A stretch of DNA of 8,819 bases from an uncultured Collinsella sp. (GCA_902478825.1 CABSMK010000065.1:1-8819), one strand, 5' to 3'; counted from the stretch's first letter, positions 1 to 7,133 are shown. The notes: generated from the sequence alone by a model not told the origin. Numbers and translations: made by a program.

Positions 1-1200
1 CACGACCTGCGTGTTCTCTTCATCAAAAACCGAGCAGGTGGCATAGATAAGCTCACCACCGGCAACCACGCGCGCGGCTGCTTCCTTGAGCATCGTCAGC
101 TGCAGCTTGGGCAGCTCAGTAGTAACGTCGTTCTCGGTCAGGCGCCACGGAATCTCGGGGTGACGGCGCATGGTGCCAGTGCCAGAGCACGGTGCATCGA
201 TAAACACCGTGTCGAACAGAGCGGGCTCGCCAAGCATCGCGTCAAAGGACGTAAGCACCTCATTGAGCTCGCAGGCATCGCCCGACACCGTACGAACACC
301 TGAGATACCCGCCTTATGCAGGCGCGCGAGATTCTGATCGCACTTGCGATCGTGCAGATCGAGCGCGGTATGCTGATGCTCATACCCGGCACGCTTGGCC
401 TGGCACATCATCACATAGGTCTTGGTGCCGCGACCGGCGCCAATCTCCAGGCAACGCCCGGGACGGGTTGCTGCAGTAGCGATAAGCTGGGCGTTAAGGT
501 CCGAGGCAACCGCGGCAGCACGCTCAAACACGCCGGACGCAACCGTAACCTGAGCATCGACCGGAGCATGGCAGCCCGGAAAGACAGGCGCAACGAGCTG
601 CGAGATATACGGGTCGGCCTTGGTCGCAAACGCATTCTCGTGCAGAGCAAGCGGCGCAGGAGCCAGATTGCCGGCAAAGTTGAGCGCGCCCTCGGGCGTA
701 TCGAACGAGGCCATAATACGAGCGCACAGCCAACGAGGAAGACCCATCAAACGCGAAAGGCGAACCAAACGGCGCTCGGACTCATCCACGTCAGATGCCG
801 TGGCAAAATCCTCCACGTTGTCCGCAACCTTGTGCAGTACCGCGTTAGCCAGGCCCGCGGCAGACTTAGCACCGCTGCGCACCAGCTCAACACCCTGGCT
901 CACGGCAACGCGGCCCGGCGTATGCAGATAGAGCATCTCGAAGGCCGAGATGCGAAGCGCCATGCGAACGCGCGGCGCGACCTTTTTGGGCTTATCCAAA
1001 AACTGATCGAGCAACTCATCCAAAATACCCTGCGTAGCGGCAACACCGAGCGCCAAACGAGCGGCAAAAGCGGAATCGCGCTGGTCAATGGCCTTGGCGG
1101 AAGCGCGGGACGAGAGCACGTCGCGCGCATACATACCGCGGCGATCGGCCTCCATCAACACATCGAGCGCAAGCTTGCGCGCGGGAGAAAGCTTGCTCAT
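1..1200 (-). CDS. rsmB: 16S rRNA (cytosine-5) methyltransferase RsmB, 3'-truncated by the window edge
   Basis: Reading down from the ATG at 1198-1200 gives 400 open codons with no stop before base 1, so the C-terminus lies outside the window. Residues about 5-130 form the NusB-like RNA-binding domain typical of RsmB. The rest is a Rossmann methyltransferase. Motif IV is DAPCSGTGTMRRHPEI (residues 335-350, Cys338) and motif VI is YATCSVFDEEN (386-396, Cys389). In this family the TCS cysteine attacks C6 of the target cytosine and the PCSG cysteine helps release the product. The enzyme methylates 16S rRNA at C967 (E. coli numbering) using SAM. The SAM-binding motif I reads LEIGAGRGTKT (251-261) instead of the usual LDLCAAPGGKT. 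The start overlaps the fmt stop as ATGA, so translation is probably coupled to fmt. The family is usually about 430-480 residues, so 30-80 are missing. The identification is firm; the exact target base is inferred from family. Confidence 0.93.
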   Translation of the reverse strand, partial: MSKLSPARKLALDVLMEADRRGMYARDVLSSRASAKAIDQRDSAFAARLALGVAATQGILDELLDQFLDKPKKVAPRVRMALRISAFEMLYLHTPGRVAVSQGVELVRSGAKSAAGLANAVLHKVADNVEDFATASDVDESERRLVRLSRLMGLPRWLCARIMASFDTPEGALNFAGNLAPAPLALHENAFATKADPYISQLVAPVFPGCHAPVDAQVTVASGVFERAAAVASDLNAQLIATAATRPGRCLEIGAGRGTKTYVMMCQAKRAGYEHQHTALDLHDRKCDQNLARLHKAGISGVRTVSGDACELNEVLTSFDAMLGEPALFDTVFIDAPCSGTGTMRRHPEIPWRLTENDVTTELPKLQLTMLKEAAARVVAGGELIYATCSVFDEENTQVV

Positions 1201-2117
1201 GACAGTACACCCCACCTAAGTTCGGCACCCTGCAGTCCGGCAGCCCAGGCAGAAGCAGCCATGGCACGCTTGCCATCGGGCTTAACCTCAAGCAGTTCAA
1301 CCGCGCCATCGGAAAGTCCCAGGTAAACACGCTTGCTCTTGACGGCAACAGCACCCTCGCAAAGCGACACATCAGCCGGCGCAGCATCGAGCACGCGAAC
1401 CGACTTGCCGGCAATCACGCAACGGGCAGGCGCGGTATCGGACGAAGCGAGCACATGACGCACGCAATCGAGCGCCGCCATCTGCGGATCCAGACGCATC
1501 TCCTGCTTGGAAATCTTGGCAGCATGCGTGACGAGTGACTCATCCTGCTCGGTCCAAACAGCCGAGCCATCGGCAAGCGAGGGAAGCGTATCGGCAAGCA
1601 ACTTACCGCCCAGCTCACCAAGCTCCATCGTGAGCGCCTCGGCATGCTTACCGAAAACCGACGTAGACGCCTGGGCACAATAAGCGCCCGTATCCACGCC
1701 ATGCCCAATGCGCATAATGGAAACGCCAGCAACCTCATCACCAGCAAGAATGGCACGCTGAATGGGAGCAGCGCCACGCCAACGAGGCAGCAGCGAAGCA
1801 TGAACATTCACAATACCAAGCGGCGCCATATGCAGCACCTCATCAGGCAAAATGCAACCGTACGCGGCCACACAGAAAATATCAGCCCGCGCAGCCTGGA
1901 GAGCCTCAACTACCTCAGGCGTCATACGATTGGCCTCAACGACCGGCGACCCCAGCTCAAGCGCCTTAGCCTTAACAGGAGACGGCTCAAGCTTCTTACC
2001 ACGCCCACGAACAGCATCAGGGCGAGTAATAACAAGCGCAATCTCATTCCCAGCCTCAACAAGCGAAGTCAGCGAAGGCACAGCAAAAGCAGGCGTACCC
2101 ATAAACACAATACGCAT
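1197..2117 (-). CDS. fmt: Methionyl-tRNA formyltransferase
   Basis: This 306-residue protein has the normal family length (about 310). It transfers a formyl group from 10-formyl-tetrahydrofolate to Met on initiator tRNA in the cytoplasm. The N-terminus MRIVFMGTPAFAVPSL is characteristic. The formyltransferase core carries NVHASLLPRWRGAAPIQ (residues 104-120) and GHGVDTG (138-144), giving the catalytic triad Asn104, His106 and Asp142. The C-terminal part (about 205-306) is the OB-fold-like tRNA-binding domain. The start is supported by a GAGAGGAGA ribosome-binding site at 2127-2135. The stop overlaps the rsmB start by four bases, making an fmt-rsmB unit. def, which removes the same formyl group, is upstream on the same strand but separated by 330 bases holding a repeat and a candidate terminator, so fmt may be transcribed separately. 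The first third to half uses strikingly T-ending codons compared with rsmB and metK. Confidence 0.96.
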   Translation of the reverse strand: MRIVFMGTPAFAVPSLTSLVEAGNEIALVITRPDAVRGRGKKLEPSPVKAKALELGSPVVEANRMTPEVVEALQAARADIFCVAAYGCILPDEVLHMAPLGIVNVHASLLPRWRGAAPIQRAILAGDEVAGVSIMRIGHGVDTGAYCAQASTSVFGKHAEALTMELGELGGKLLADTLPSLADGSAVWTEQDESLVTHAAKISKQEMRLDPQMAALDCVRHVLASSDTAPARCVIAGKSVRVLDAAPADVSLCEGAVAVKSKRVYLGLSDGAVELLEVKPDGKRAMAASAWAAGLQGAELRWGVLS

Positions 2118-2126
2118 AAAAGATAG

Positions 2127-2135
2127 TCTCCTCTC
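2127..2135 (-). promoter_or_regulatory. Ribosome-binding site of fmt
   Basis: The minus strand reads GAGAGGAGA, ending nine bases before the fmt ATG at 2117. It is a strong match to the anti-Shine-Dalgarno and fixes the fmt start. Confidence 0.75.
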
Positions 2136-2223
2136 AATAACGAGCCGAGACGGCTACAAAAAAGCGTTCCAGGTCGCAAGCGCACCCAGCCGCAATAACA
2201 ATTCAACAGAAACAAATATACCC

Positions 2224-2256
2224 AAAAACAAAGAAAGAGCCGCATAAAAGCAGCTC
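2224..2256 (-). terminator. Candidate Rho-independent terminator after def
   Basis: On the minus strand, GAGCTGC (2256-2250) pairs with GCGGCTC (2243-2237). The stem is seven base pairs with one G-U pair and a six-base loop. It is followed directly by a T-rich tract TTTCTTTGTTTTT (2236-2224). It lies after def and before fmt, so it would end the priA-def transcript and separate it from fmt-rsmB. The tract has two interruptions, so termination may be partial. Confidence 0.6.
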
Positions 2257-2334
2257 ATCCAACAAAGCAATTATCAGCGAAGACGCCCCTCCCTGACCCA
2301 ACGGCACCCGGGCGAAACGAAGAGCGACAACGTA

Positions 2335-2436
2335 GTCCCTGGGATGGGGCCCACACATATCGTCCCGCGCGCAGTTTCGCAGCGCAGCGAGAATGCTTGA
2401 GCACGGGATGATATGTGTGGGCCCCATCCCAGGGAC
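2335..2436. repeat. Long inverted repeat, 33-base arms with 36-base spacer
   Basis: Arm 2335-2367 begins GTCCCTGGGATGGGGCCCAC. It is complementary to 2404-2436 with a single mismatch (G2362 opposite T2409, a G-U pair in RNA). The spacer 2368-2403 is GC-rich near its left end. The right arm runs outward into AGGGACGGACAATTAA and starts within about 12 bases of the def stop. It has no T-run, so it is not a standard terminator, though a transcript would fold into a very stable hairpin. The form suits a REP-like or miniature mobile palindrome; that class is inferred, since no transposase is present here. Confidence 0.85.
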
Positions 2437-2447
2437 GGACAATTAAC

Positions 2448-2984
2448 CTATTCGGTCTCGCCCGGTCGAGCGCCGCGGGCCAGGGCGTCCTGGTACTCCT
2501 TGACTGCCTTGATCCTCTGCATCGGCTTAAGGCGCTCGAACATGGTATTGCCGTGCAGGTGATCGATCTCGTGCTGCAGACACACGCAGAACAGATCGCC
2601 TGTGGCCTCGTAGCGAATCAGGTTGGCATCCAGGTCATACGCCTCGACGACAACGTGATCGGGACGCTCGATCTCGCAGCTAATGCCGGGAATGGACAGG
2701 CAGCCCTCGCTAAACGGCACCAGTTGGTCGCTCTGCTCAACAATGACAGGGTTGATGAGCACATACGGGTCATAGTCATTTTTGTCGCTGTAGTCGCAGT
2801 CGATGGTGACGAGCTGAATGAGCTCACCGATCTGCGGGGCAGCCAGGCCGCAACCGCCGTTGTCGAACATCATCTTCTTCATCTTCTCGGCAAGCGCCTC
2901 AATCGCCGGGGTGATCTCCTCGATGACGGCGCACTCCTGGCGCAGACGAGGGTCGGGCGACAGTACGATTCCGTTGGCTTCCAT
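2448..2984 (-). CDS. def: Peptide deformylase
   Basis: This metalloenzyme removes the N-formyl group from nascent proteins at the ribosome. All three family motifs are intact in the 178-residue form: GCGLAAPQIG (44-53), EGCLSIP (93-99, metal ligand Cys95) and QHEIDH (137-142, ligands His138 and His142, catalytic Glu139). I start the gene at the ATG at 2984. A second in-frame ATG two codons upstream, at 2990, abuts the GAAAGG ribosome-binding site (2991-2996) with no spacing, whereas 2984 has six bases. The alternative would add only Met-Ala. The gene follows the priA stop by 18 bases, so the two are almost certainly co-transcribed. Its usual partner fmt is next but is split off by the palindrome and a candidate terminator. 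Motif I has Cys in place of the common Val or Ile at its second position, a tolerated variation. Confidence 0.96.
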   Translation of the reverse strand: MEANGIVLSPDPRLRQECAVIEEITPAIEALAEKMKKMMFDNGGCGLAAPQIGELIQLVTIDCDYSDKNDYDPYVLINPVIVEQSDQLVPFSEGCLSIPGISCEIERPDHVVVEAYDLDANLIRYEATGDLFCVCLQHEIDHLHGNTMFERLKPMQRIKAVKEYQDALARGARPGETE

Positions 2985-2990
2985 GGCCAT

Positions 2991-2996
2991 CCTTTC
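2991..2996 (-). promoter_or_regulatory. Ribosome-binding site deciding the def start
   Basis: The minus strand reads GAAAGG in the short gap after the priA stop. It touches the ATG at 2990 but is six bases from the ATG at 2984, which favours the latter as the real start. Confidence 0.6.
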
Positions 2997-3002
2997 GGGT
3001 TG

Positions 3003-5456
3003 TTACATCAAATCATAGGCATCGACGTCAACGCTCACGCTCACGCCGCGCACGGAGCCCACCTCTTTGAGGCAGGCGTCGATATCATCAGAGACATGGT
3101 ACCCTACCGGCGACTTTACAAGCAGATGGAAGCGGTAACGGTCCTTGGCTCTCTCGATTACACACGAAGCCGGACCAAGCACCTGGGGCACGGCGCTCCC
3201 CGCCCGCAAAAAGTCGGACGCGGCAGCATGCCAGCGACGCTTGAGGAGCTTCGCGATGCGACCGATGTAGTCCCGCGCAACGTCCGCGTTCGTCGACCAT
3301 ACCAAGATGTTGGCCAGGCGCACGAACGGCGGATACAGGGCGTCGCGGCGCTGGTCCAGGTCGTAGTCGGTAAAGATCGAACGGTCGTGCTCGGCGACGG
3401 CGCGAATGACCGGGTCCTCAGGCAGATAGGTCTGGATGATAACCTCGCCGGGGCGATCGCCGCGACCGGCGCGACCCGCAACCTGCTCCAGCAGATCGTA
3501 GGCGCGCTCCCCTGCTCTAAAATCGGGAAGCTTGAGCGCAAAGTCGGCATTGACCACGCCCACGAGCGTGACCTCGGGAAAGTCGAGGCCCTTGGCGATC
3601 ATCTGGGTGCCCAGCAACACGGCGCAATCGGCGGCATCGAACTGCTCGAGCAGCTTTTTGTGTGCGTCCTTGCCGCGCGTGGAATCGGCGTCCATGCGAA
3701 TGATAGCGACGTCGTCGGGCAGCATCTGGTGAAGTGCGTCCTCGATCTGCTGCGTGCCCAGGCCCATTTTTGCCAGGTAGCGGCTGCCGCACTTAGGACA
3801 GCGACTCGTGGGCGCAGGATAGGGCTGCACGCGCCAGGACGATCCGCAGGTGTGGCACTGAAGCGTGTGCGTGCGCTCGTGGTACGTGAGCGCTGTGGAG
3901 CAGTGGTTGCAGGTGGGCACGCAGCCGCATTCACGGCACATCAAAAACGGCGCAAAGCCGCGACGGTTGTGCAGCAACACGGCCTTCTCGCGGCGCTCGA
4001 CCACACGCTCGAGGCCTTCCATCAGCGGTTTAGAGAACATGGAGCGGCTGCCGTGTGCGAACTCGCGGCGCAGGTCGGCGATCCGAACCGTGGGCAGCAC
4101 GGCGTGTCCCGGGCGCTCGGGCATCTCGACGCGCGTCCAAGTGGCCCCGCCGTACGTGCCGCGGCGGCTGCGGTCGAGGGCCTCGGCCGAGGGCGTGGCG
4201 GAGCCCAGCACGAGCGGACAGCGATAGCGACGCGCCATCTCGGCCGCTACCTCGCGCGCGTGGTAGCGCGGGCTGGAGCCCTGCTTGTAACTGGTCTCGT
4301 GCTCCTCGTCGATGATGATGAGGCCCAAATCACCGAGCGGGCAAAAGAGCGCCGAGCGGGCGCCCACGACCACGCGCGCGGCACCGCTGGCGACCATATC
4401 CCACTGGTCCAGACGCTCGCCAGCAGAAAGACGCGAATGAAACACAGCGACTGTCTCGCCAAAGCGCGAGCGGAAGCGGCCGACGGTCTGGGCCGTCAGC
4501 GAGATCTCGGGCACGAGCACGCAGGCCGAACGTCCGGCCGCCAGCACGCGCTCAATCGCCGAGAGGTAGACCTCGGTTTTGCCGGAACCGGTGACGCCGT
4601 CCACGAGCACCACGTCGCCGTGAGCATCCAGGCGTGCACGCTCAATCTGCGCGAGGGCCTGCCGCTGGCCGTTGGTGAGCGCCACCGGGGCCTTACCGCT
4701 CGCCGAGGACAGCGTGGTCTGCTCGCTGCAGCCACGCCAGGCGCGGCGCTCCTCCACCACCACGACGCCGCGTTTTTCGAGCGCCTTGATGGTCACCGAC
4801 ATACTGTTGTAGAGCAGGTTGAGGTCGCGCGTCGTGACCGGTCCGCATTGGAGAGCCTCGATGAGCTGACGCTGGCGAACGGCGGTCTTGGGCGGCGTAT
4901 AGTCAAAGCCCTCGGGCGTGAGCATGACCCAGCGGTTTTGGATGGGTTTGACGGCGGGGCGCTCAACGGTCCACACGCCGTCATCGCCCTTGACCACGCG
5001 CGGGCTTCCACCCGGGGGCAAGAACAAGCGCAGGCACTCGGAAAGCGTTGCGACATACTCGCGGCTCATCCAGCGCGCAATGCGTGCAGCCTCGGCGGTA
5101 AAGAGTGGCTTGCTGAGGATAGCCTCGATAGGCTTGATACGCGAAGGGTCGAGGGCGTCGTTGCCTTGCAGGTCGGTCAGCTCGGGCGCAATGTCGACGA
5201 TGTAGCCCGCGGCGGCACGATTGCCAAAATGAACTAGGACGGTGGAGCCGATCTGGGCATCGTTGGCGAGTGACTGCGGAATGCCGTAGGCAAACGGCTC
5301 GGACAGCGCACGGGTCGGGATGTCGAGGACTACGCTCGCATAGGCGGCGACGGGTTCGGCTAAGGGCTCGGGCTGCGCCGGGGCGGCAGCAGGGGCCGCG
5401 GACTTCGGAGCTTCCTCCGGTTCCGGCGAACCAAACAGCGAAAGTTGCTCGGCCAT
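3003..5456 (-). CDS. priA: Primosomal replication-restart helicase PriA
   Basis: PriA is a 3'-to-5' DNA helicase that binds stalled forks and reloads the replicative helicase. Numbering from my chosen start gives 817 residues. An N-terminal DNA-binding domain (about 35-110) contains the typical LSEPFAYGIP. The helicase core has Walker A GVTGSGKT (287-294), VPEISLTAQ, the DEEH box (383-386), LGSATPSAEAL, GTQMIAKGLDFP (616-627) and motif VI QVAGRAGR (658-665). The zinc-binding insert has paired cysteines at 507/510, 516/519, 534/537 and 553/556. All catalytic elements are present, so it should be active; some actinobacterial PriA relatives have lost them. The start MAEQLSLFG at 5456 is preferred over an in-frame ATG at 5474 because GGGAGG (5467-5472) lies 10 bases upstream of it, while 5474 has no clear site. 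Residues about 10-40 are a low-complexity Ala/Pro/Glu linker. def follows after 18 bases. A terminator separates priA from gltX upstream. Confidence 0.96.
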   Translation of the reverse strand: MAEQLSLFGSPEPEEAPKSAAPAAAPAQPEPLAEPVAAYASVVLDIPTRALSEPFAYGIPQSLANDAQIGSTVLVHFGNRAAAGYIVDIAPELTDLQGNDALDPSRIKPIEAILSKPLFTAEAARIARWMSREYVATLSECLRLFLPPGGSPRVVKGDDGVWTVERPAVKPIQNRWVMLTPEGFDYTPPKTAVRQRQLIEALQCGPVTTRDLNLLYNSMSVTIKALEKRGVVVVEERRAWRGCSEQTTLSSASGKAPVALTNGQRQALAQIERARLDAHGDVVLVDGVTGSGKTEVYLSAIERVLAAGRSACVLVPEISLTAQTVGRFRSRFGETVAVFHSRLSAGERLDQWDMVASGAARVVVGARSALFCPLGDLGLIIIDEEHETSYKQGSSPRYHAREVAAEMARRYRCPLVLGSATPSAEALDRSRRGTYGGATWTRVEMPERPGHAVLPTVRIADLRREFAHGSRSMFSKPLMEGLERVVERREKAVLLHNRRGFAPFLMCRECGCVPTCNHCSTALTYHERTHTLQCHTCGSSWRVQPYPAPTSRCPKCGSRYLAKMGLGTQQIEDALHQMLPDDVAIIRMDADSTRGKDAHKKLLEQFDAADCAVLLGTQMIAKGLDFPEVTLVGVVNADFALKLPDFRAGERAYDLLEQVAGRAGRGDRPGEVIIQTYLPEDPVIRAVAEHDRSIFTDYDLDQRRDALYPPFVRLANILVWSTNADVARDYIGRIAKLLKRRWHAAASDFLRAGSAVPQVLGPASCVIERAKDRYRFHLLVKSPVGYHVSDDIDACLKEVGSVRGVSVSVDVDAYDLM

Positions 5457-5466
5457 GGCCCCAGCG

Positions 5467-5472
5467 CCTCCC
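5467..5472 (-). promoter_or_regulatory. Ribosome-binding site deciding the priA start
   Basis: The minus strand reads GGGAGG, 10 bases before the ATG at 5456. The site overlaps the first codons of the longer frame from 5474, so the longer frame is less likely to be the real protein. Confidence 0.5.
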
Positions 5473-5484
5473 ATCCCATACGTC

Positions 5485-5522
5485 TACAGAAACAAGAGCC
5501 CCGCTCGGGGTGAACGGGGCTC
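5485..5522 (-). terminator. Rho-independent terminator of gltX
   Basis: On the minus strand GAGCCCCG (5522-5515) pairs perfectly with CGGGGCTC (5503-5496). The eight-pair stem has an 11-base loop and is followed by TTGTTTCTGTA (5495-5485). It begins 23 bases after the gltX stop. Only about 28 bases remain between this element and the priA start, so the priA promoter must overlap the terminator, or priA depends on read-through. Confidence 0.8.
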
Positions 5523-5545
5523 GGATACATGCGTTTACACTACTG

Positions 5546-7021
5546 CTAAAGCGCCATCGTGCGGGCGCGGTCGATGCGCGCCAGGCAGTCGTCGCGGCCG
5601 ACGAGCGCCATGGTCTCGCCCAGCGGGGGGCTCACCATGTTGCCGCAGACGGCGACGCGCACAGCTTGGAACACCACGCGCTTCTTGAGGTCCATCTGCT
5701 CGGGCAGCGGCTCAAGTGCAGCGTCGATGTTGGCAGCCGTCCACTCGTCCACGCCCTCGAGCGCAGCCTTGGCGGCGTCCAGAATGGCACCCATGCCTTC
5801 CTTGGCCAGACCCTTGTTGACAGACTTCTCGTCATACTCGAGCGTCACGGCCGTGGCAAAGATGGGAGCAGCGACGGTCACGGCGTCGGCCGGCATCTTG
5901 GTGCGCGGCTTGACGATGGCGGCAAGCGCGTCGATCCAATCCTCGCCGTACTCGACATTGCCCTCGATGAGGCCTGCTTCGTGCAGCTCGGGGACCATGA
6001 TCTCGTCGGCAAACTGGGCGTCGGACATGCCGTTGATGTATTCGGCATTGACCCAGTCGAGCTTCTTGGGGTCGAAGGTCGCCGGGTTCTTGGAGATGCG
6101 GTCGAGCGAGAACTTGCTGGCCAGGACATCGCGCGGGATGATCGTGGTCTCTCCGTCGAGCGACCAGCCGAGCAGCGCCAGGTAGTTGACGAAGGCGTCG
6201 GACAGATAACCGGCGTCGCGGTACTCCTCCACCGAGGTGGCGCCATGGCGCTTGGAGAGCTTCTTGCCGTCGGCGCCCAGAATCATGGAGATATGGGCGA
6301 ACGTGGGCACGGGCGCGCCGAGGGCCTCGTAAACCATGACCTGGCGCGGGGTGTTGGACAGATGGTCGTCGCCGCGGATGACGTGGGTGATCTTCATCAT
6401 GGCGTCGTCGACGACGGTCGCGAAGTTATACGTGGGCGTGCCGTCGGAGCGGAAGATGACGAAGTCGTCGAGCTCCTTGGCGTCGAAGGTCACCTCGCCG
6501 TGGACGGCGTCATGGATGACGACGTCGCCGCGGCCCTCGGGCACCTTGATGCGCAGGACGTAGGGCTCACCGGCCTCGATGCGGCGGCGTGCCTCCTCGC
6601 GATCAAGATCGCGGCAGCGGCGCTGATAGCCCTGGAAGGGGTCCTTGCGCTCCTGGGCGGCCTTGCGGTCGGCGTCGAGCTGTTCCTTAGTGCAGAAGCA
6701 GGGATAGGCCTTGCCCTCGTCCCAGAGCTTCTGGGCGGCCTGCTTGTACAGGTCCAGACGCTCGGTCTGTGCGTAGGGGCCATAGTCACCGCCCACCTCG
6801 GGGCCCTCGTCCCAGTCCAAGCCCAGCCAACGCATGGCGCGCAGAATGATCTGCGTGTTCTCGTCGGTGGAACGGGTGGGGTCGGTGTCATCGATGCGCA
6901 GGATGAACGTGCCGCCGTTAGCACGGGCGAAAGCCCAGTTATAGATAGCGGTGCGGGCGCCGCCGATGTGCAGCTTGCCCGTCGGTGAGGGTGCAAAGCG
7001 GACGCGAACGTCTGATGCCAT
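5546..7021 (-). CDS. gltX: Glutamyl-tRNA synthetase
   Basis: This class I synthetase attaches glutamate to tRNA-Glu in an ATP-dependent reaction. In lineages relying on GatCAB it may also charge tRNA-Gln, but the sequence here cannot settle that. The 491-residue protein shows the Rossmann start FAPSPTGKLHIGGARTAIY (9-27) with the HIGH-type motif HIGG at 18-21. It also has GDDHLSNTPRQ (217-227) and the KMSKS-type motif KLSKR (254-258). The region from about 330 onward is the anticodon-binding domain. Cys108, Cys110 and Cys136 sit where some GluRS bind zinc, but the usual fourth ligand position appears to be Asp138. I start at MASDVRVRFAP because GAGGAGA (7027-7033) lies just upstream. The frame stays open to an ATG at 7195, but that extension would translate a repeat element and is not real. 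It is followed by its own terminator and is divergent from metK. Confidence 0.96.
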   Translation of the reverse strand: MASDVRVRFAPSPTGKLHIGGARTAIYNWAFARANGGTFILRIDDTDPTRSTDENTQIILRAMRWLGLDWDEGPEVGGDYGPYAQTERLDLYKQAAQKLWDEGKAYPCFCTKEQLDADRKAAQERKDPFQGYQRRCRDLDREEARRRIEAGEPYVLRIKVPEGRGDVVIHDAVHGEVTFDAKELDDFVIFRSDGTPTYNFATVVDDAMMKITHVIRGDDHLSNTPRQVMVYEALGAPVPTFAHISMILGADGKKLSKRHGATSVEEYRDAGYLSDAFVNYLALLGWSLDGETTIIPRDVLASKFSLDRISKNPATFDPKKLDWVNAEYINGMSDAQFADEIMVPELHEAGLIEGNVEYGEDWIDALAAIVKPRTKMPADAVTVAAPIFATAVTLEYDEKSVNKGLAKEGMGAILDAAKAALEGVDEWTAANIDAALEPLPEQMDLKKRVVFQAVRVAVCGNMVSPPLGETMALVGRDDCLARIDRARTMAL

Positions 7022-7026
7022 GGAAA

Positions 7027-7033
7027 TCTCCTC
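7027..7033 (-). promoter_or_regulatory. Ribosome-binding site deciding the gltX start
   Basis: The minus strand reads GAGGAGA five bases before the ATG at 7021. It supports the 491-residue protein over the longer open frame, whose extra 58 residues have no relation to GluRS. Confidence 0.8.
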
Positions 7034-7061
7034 GATTGCAGGATTGATGTCTAACCGCATC

Positions 7062-7067
7062 AGTATA
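7062..7067 (-). promoter_or_regulatory. Candidate gltX promoter -10
   Basis: The minus strand reads TATACT, five of six matches to TATAAT, about 40 bases before the gltX start. No good -35 lies 16-18 bases upstream, so this rests on the -10 and its position only. Confidence 0.4.
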
Positions 7068-7105
7068 AAGCAACAATGCAACCTCCGCACAAAGGGCACC
7101 GACCC

Positions 7106-7133
7106 ACTCATTGGGGACAGACTTAAATGACCA
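7106..7133 (+). repeat. 28-base repeat, copy A (forward)
   Basis: This copy begins ACTCATTGGGGACAGAC and ends AAATGACCA. It is the exact reverse complement of 7207-7234 and differs from copy B (7145-7172) at one base. Each copy also carries a short internal inverted repeat, TCATT with AATGA. Confidence 0.9.

Larger units (their letters stand above)
2118..2447. other. Def-fmt intergenic gap with long palindrome, terminator and fmt leader
   Basis: No convincing gene lies in these 330 bases. Beside def is a 102-base inverted repeat (2335-2436). Further along in the direction of transcription is a candidate minus-strand terminator (2224-2256), and then an A-rich stretch on the plus strand (2140-2235) that forms the fmt leader. 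The best -10-like hexamer for fmt is TATATT on the minus strand at 2215-2220, but it lacks a good -35. A small perfect hairpin (AGCCG, three-base loop, CGGCT; 2143-2155) sits just before the fmt ribosome-binding site. A 79-codon minus-strand frame at 2203-2442 starts in the palindrome and is low-complexity and hydrophobic at its end; I do not consider it a gene. Confidence 0.75.

Noticed and set aside
316..1326. 336-codon plus-strand open frame across rsmB and the end of fmt
   Set aside because: The minus strand encodes clear RsmB and Fmt motifs over the same bases; the plus frame has none.
2143..2180. Second terminator before fmt (hairpin AGCCG/CGGCT beside a six-base T-run on the minus strand)
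   Set aside because: On the minus strand the T-run comes before the hairpin, not after it, and no good stem precedes the T-run. On the plus strand the run is A.
2203..2442. 79-codon minus-strand frame between def and fmt
   Set aside because: It begins inside the palindrome, spans the candidate terminator and has no family resemblance or clear ribosome-binding site.
2415..5237. 940-codon plus-strand open frame antisense to priA and def
   Set aside because: It runs opposite to two genes with intact catalytic motifs. High GC removes stop codons on the opposite strand. Its translation is low-complexity (rich in Ala, Gly, Leu, Arg, His) with no recognisable domain.
5270..6988. 572-codon plus-strand open frame antisense to gltX
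   Set aside because: It is a GC-driven shadow of gltX. The translation is a repetitive Val/Gly/Leu/Asp/His-rich string with no family resemblance.
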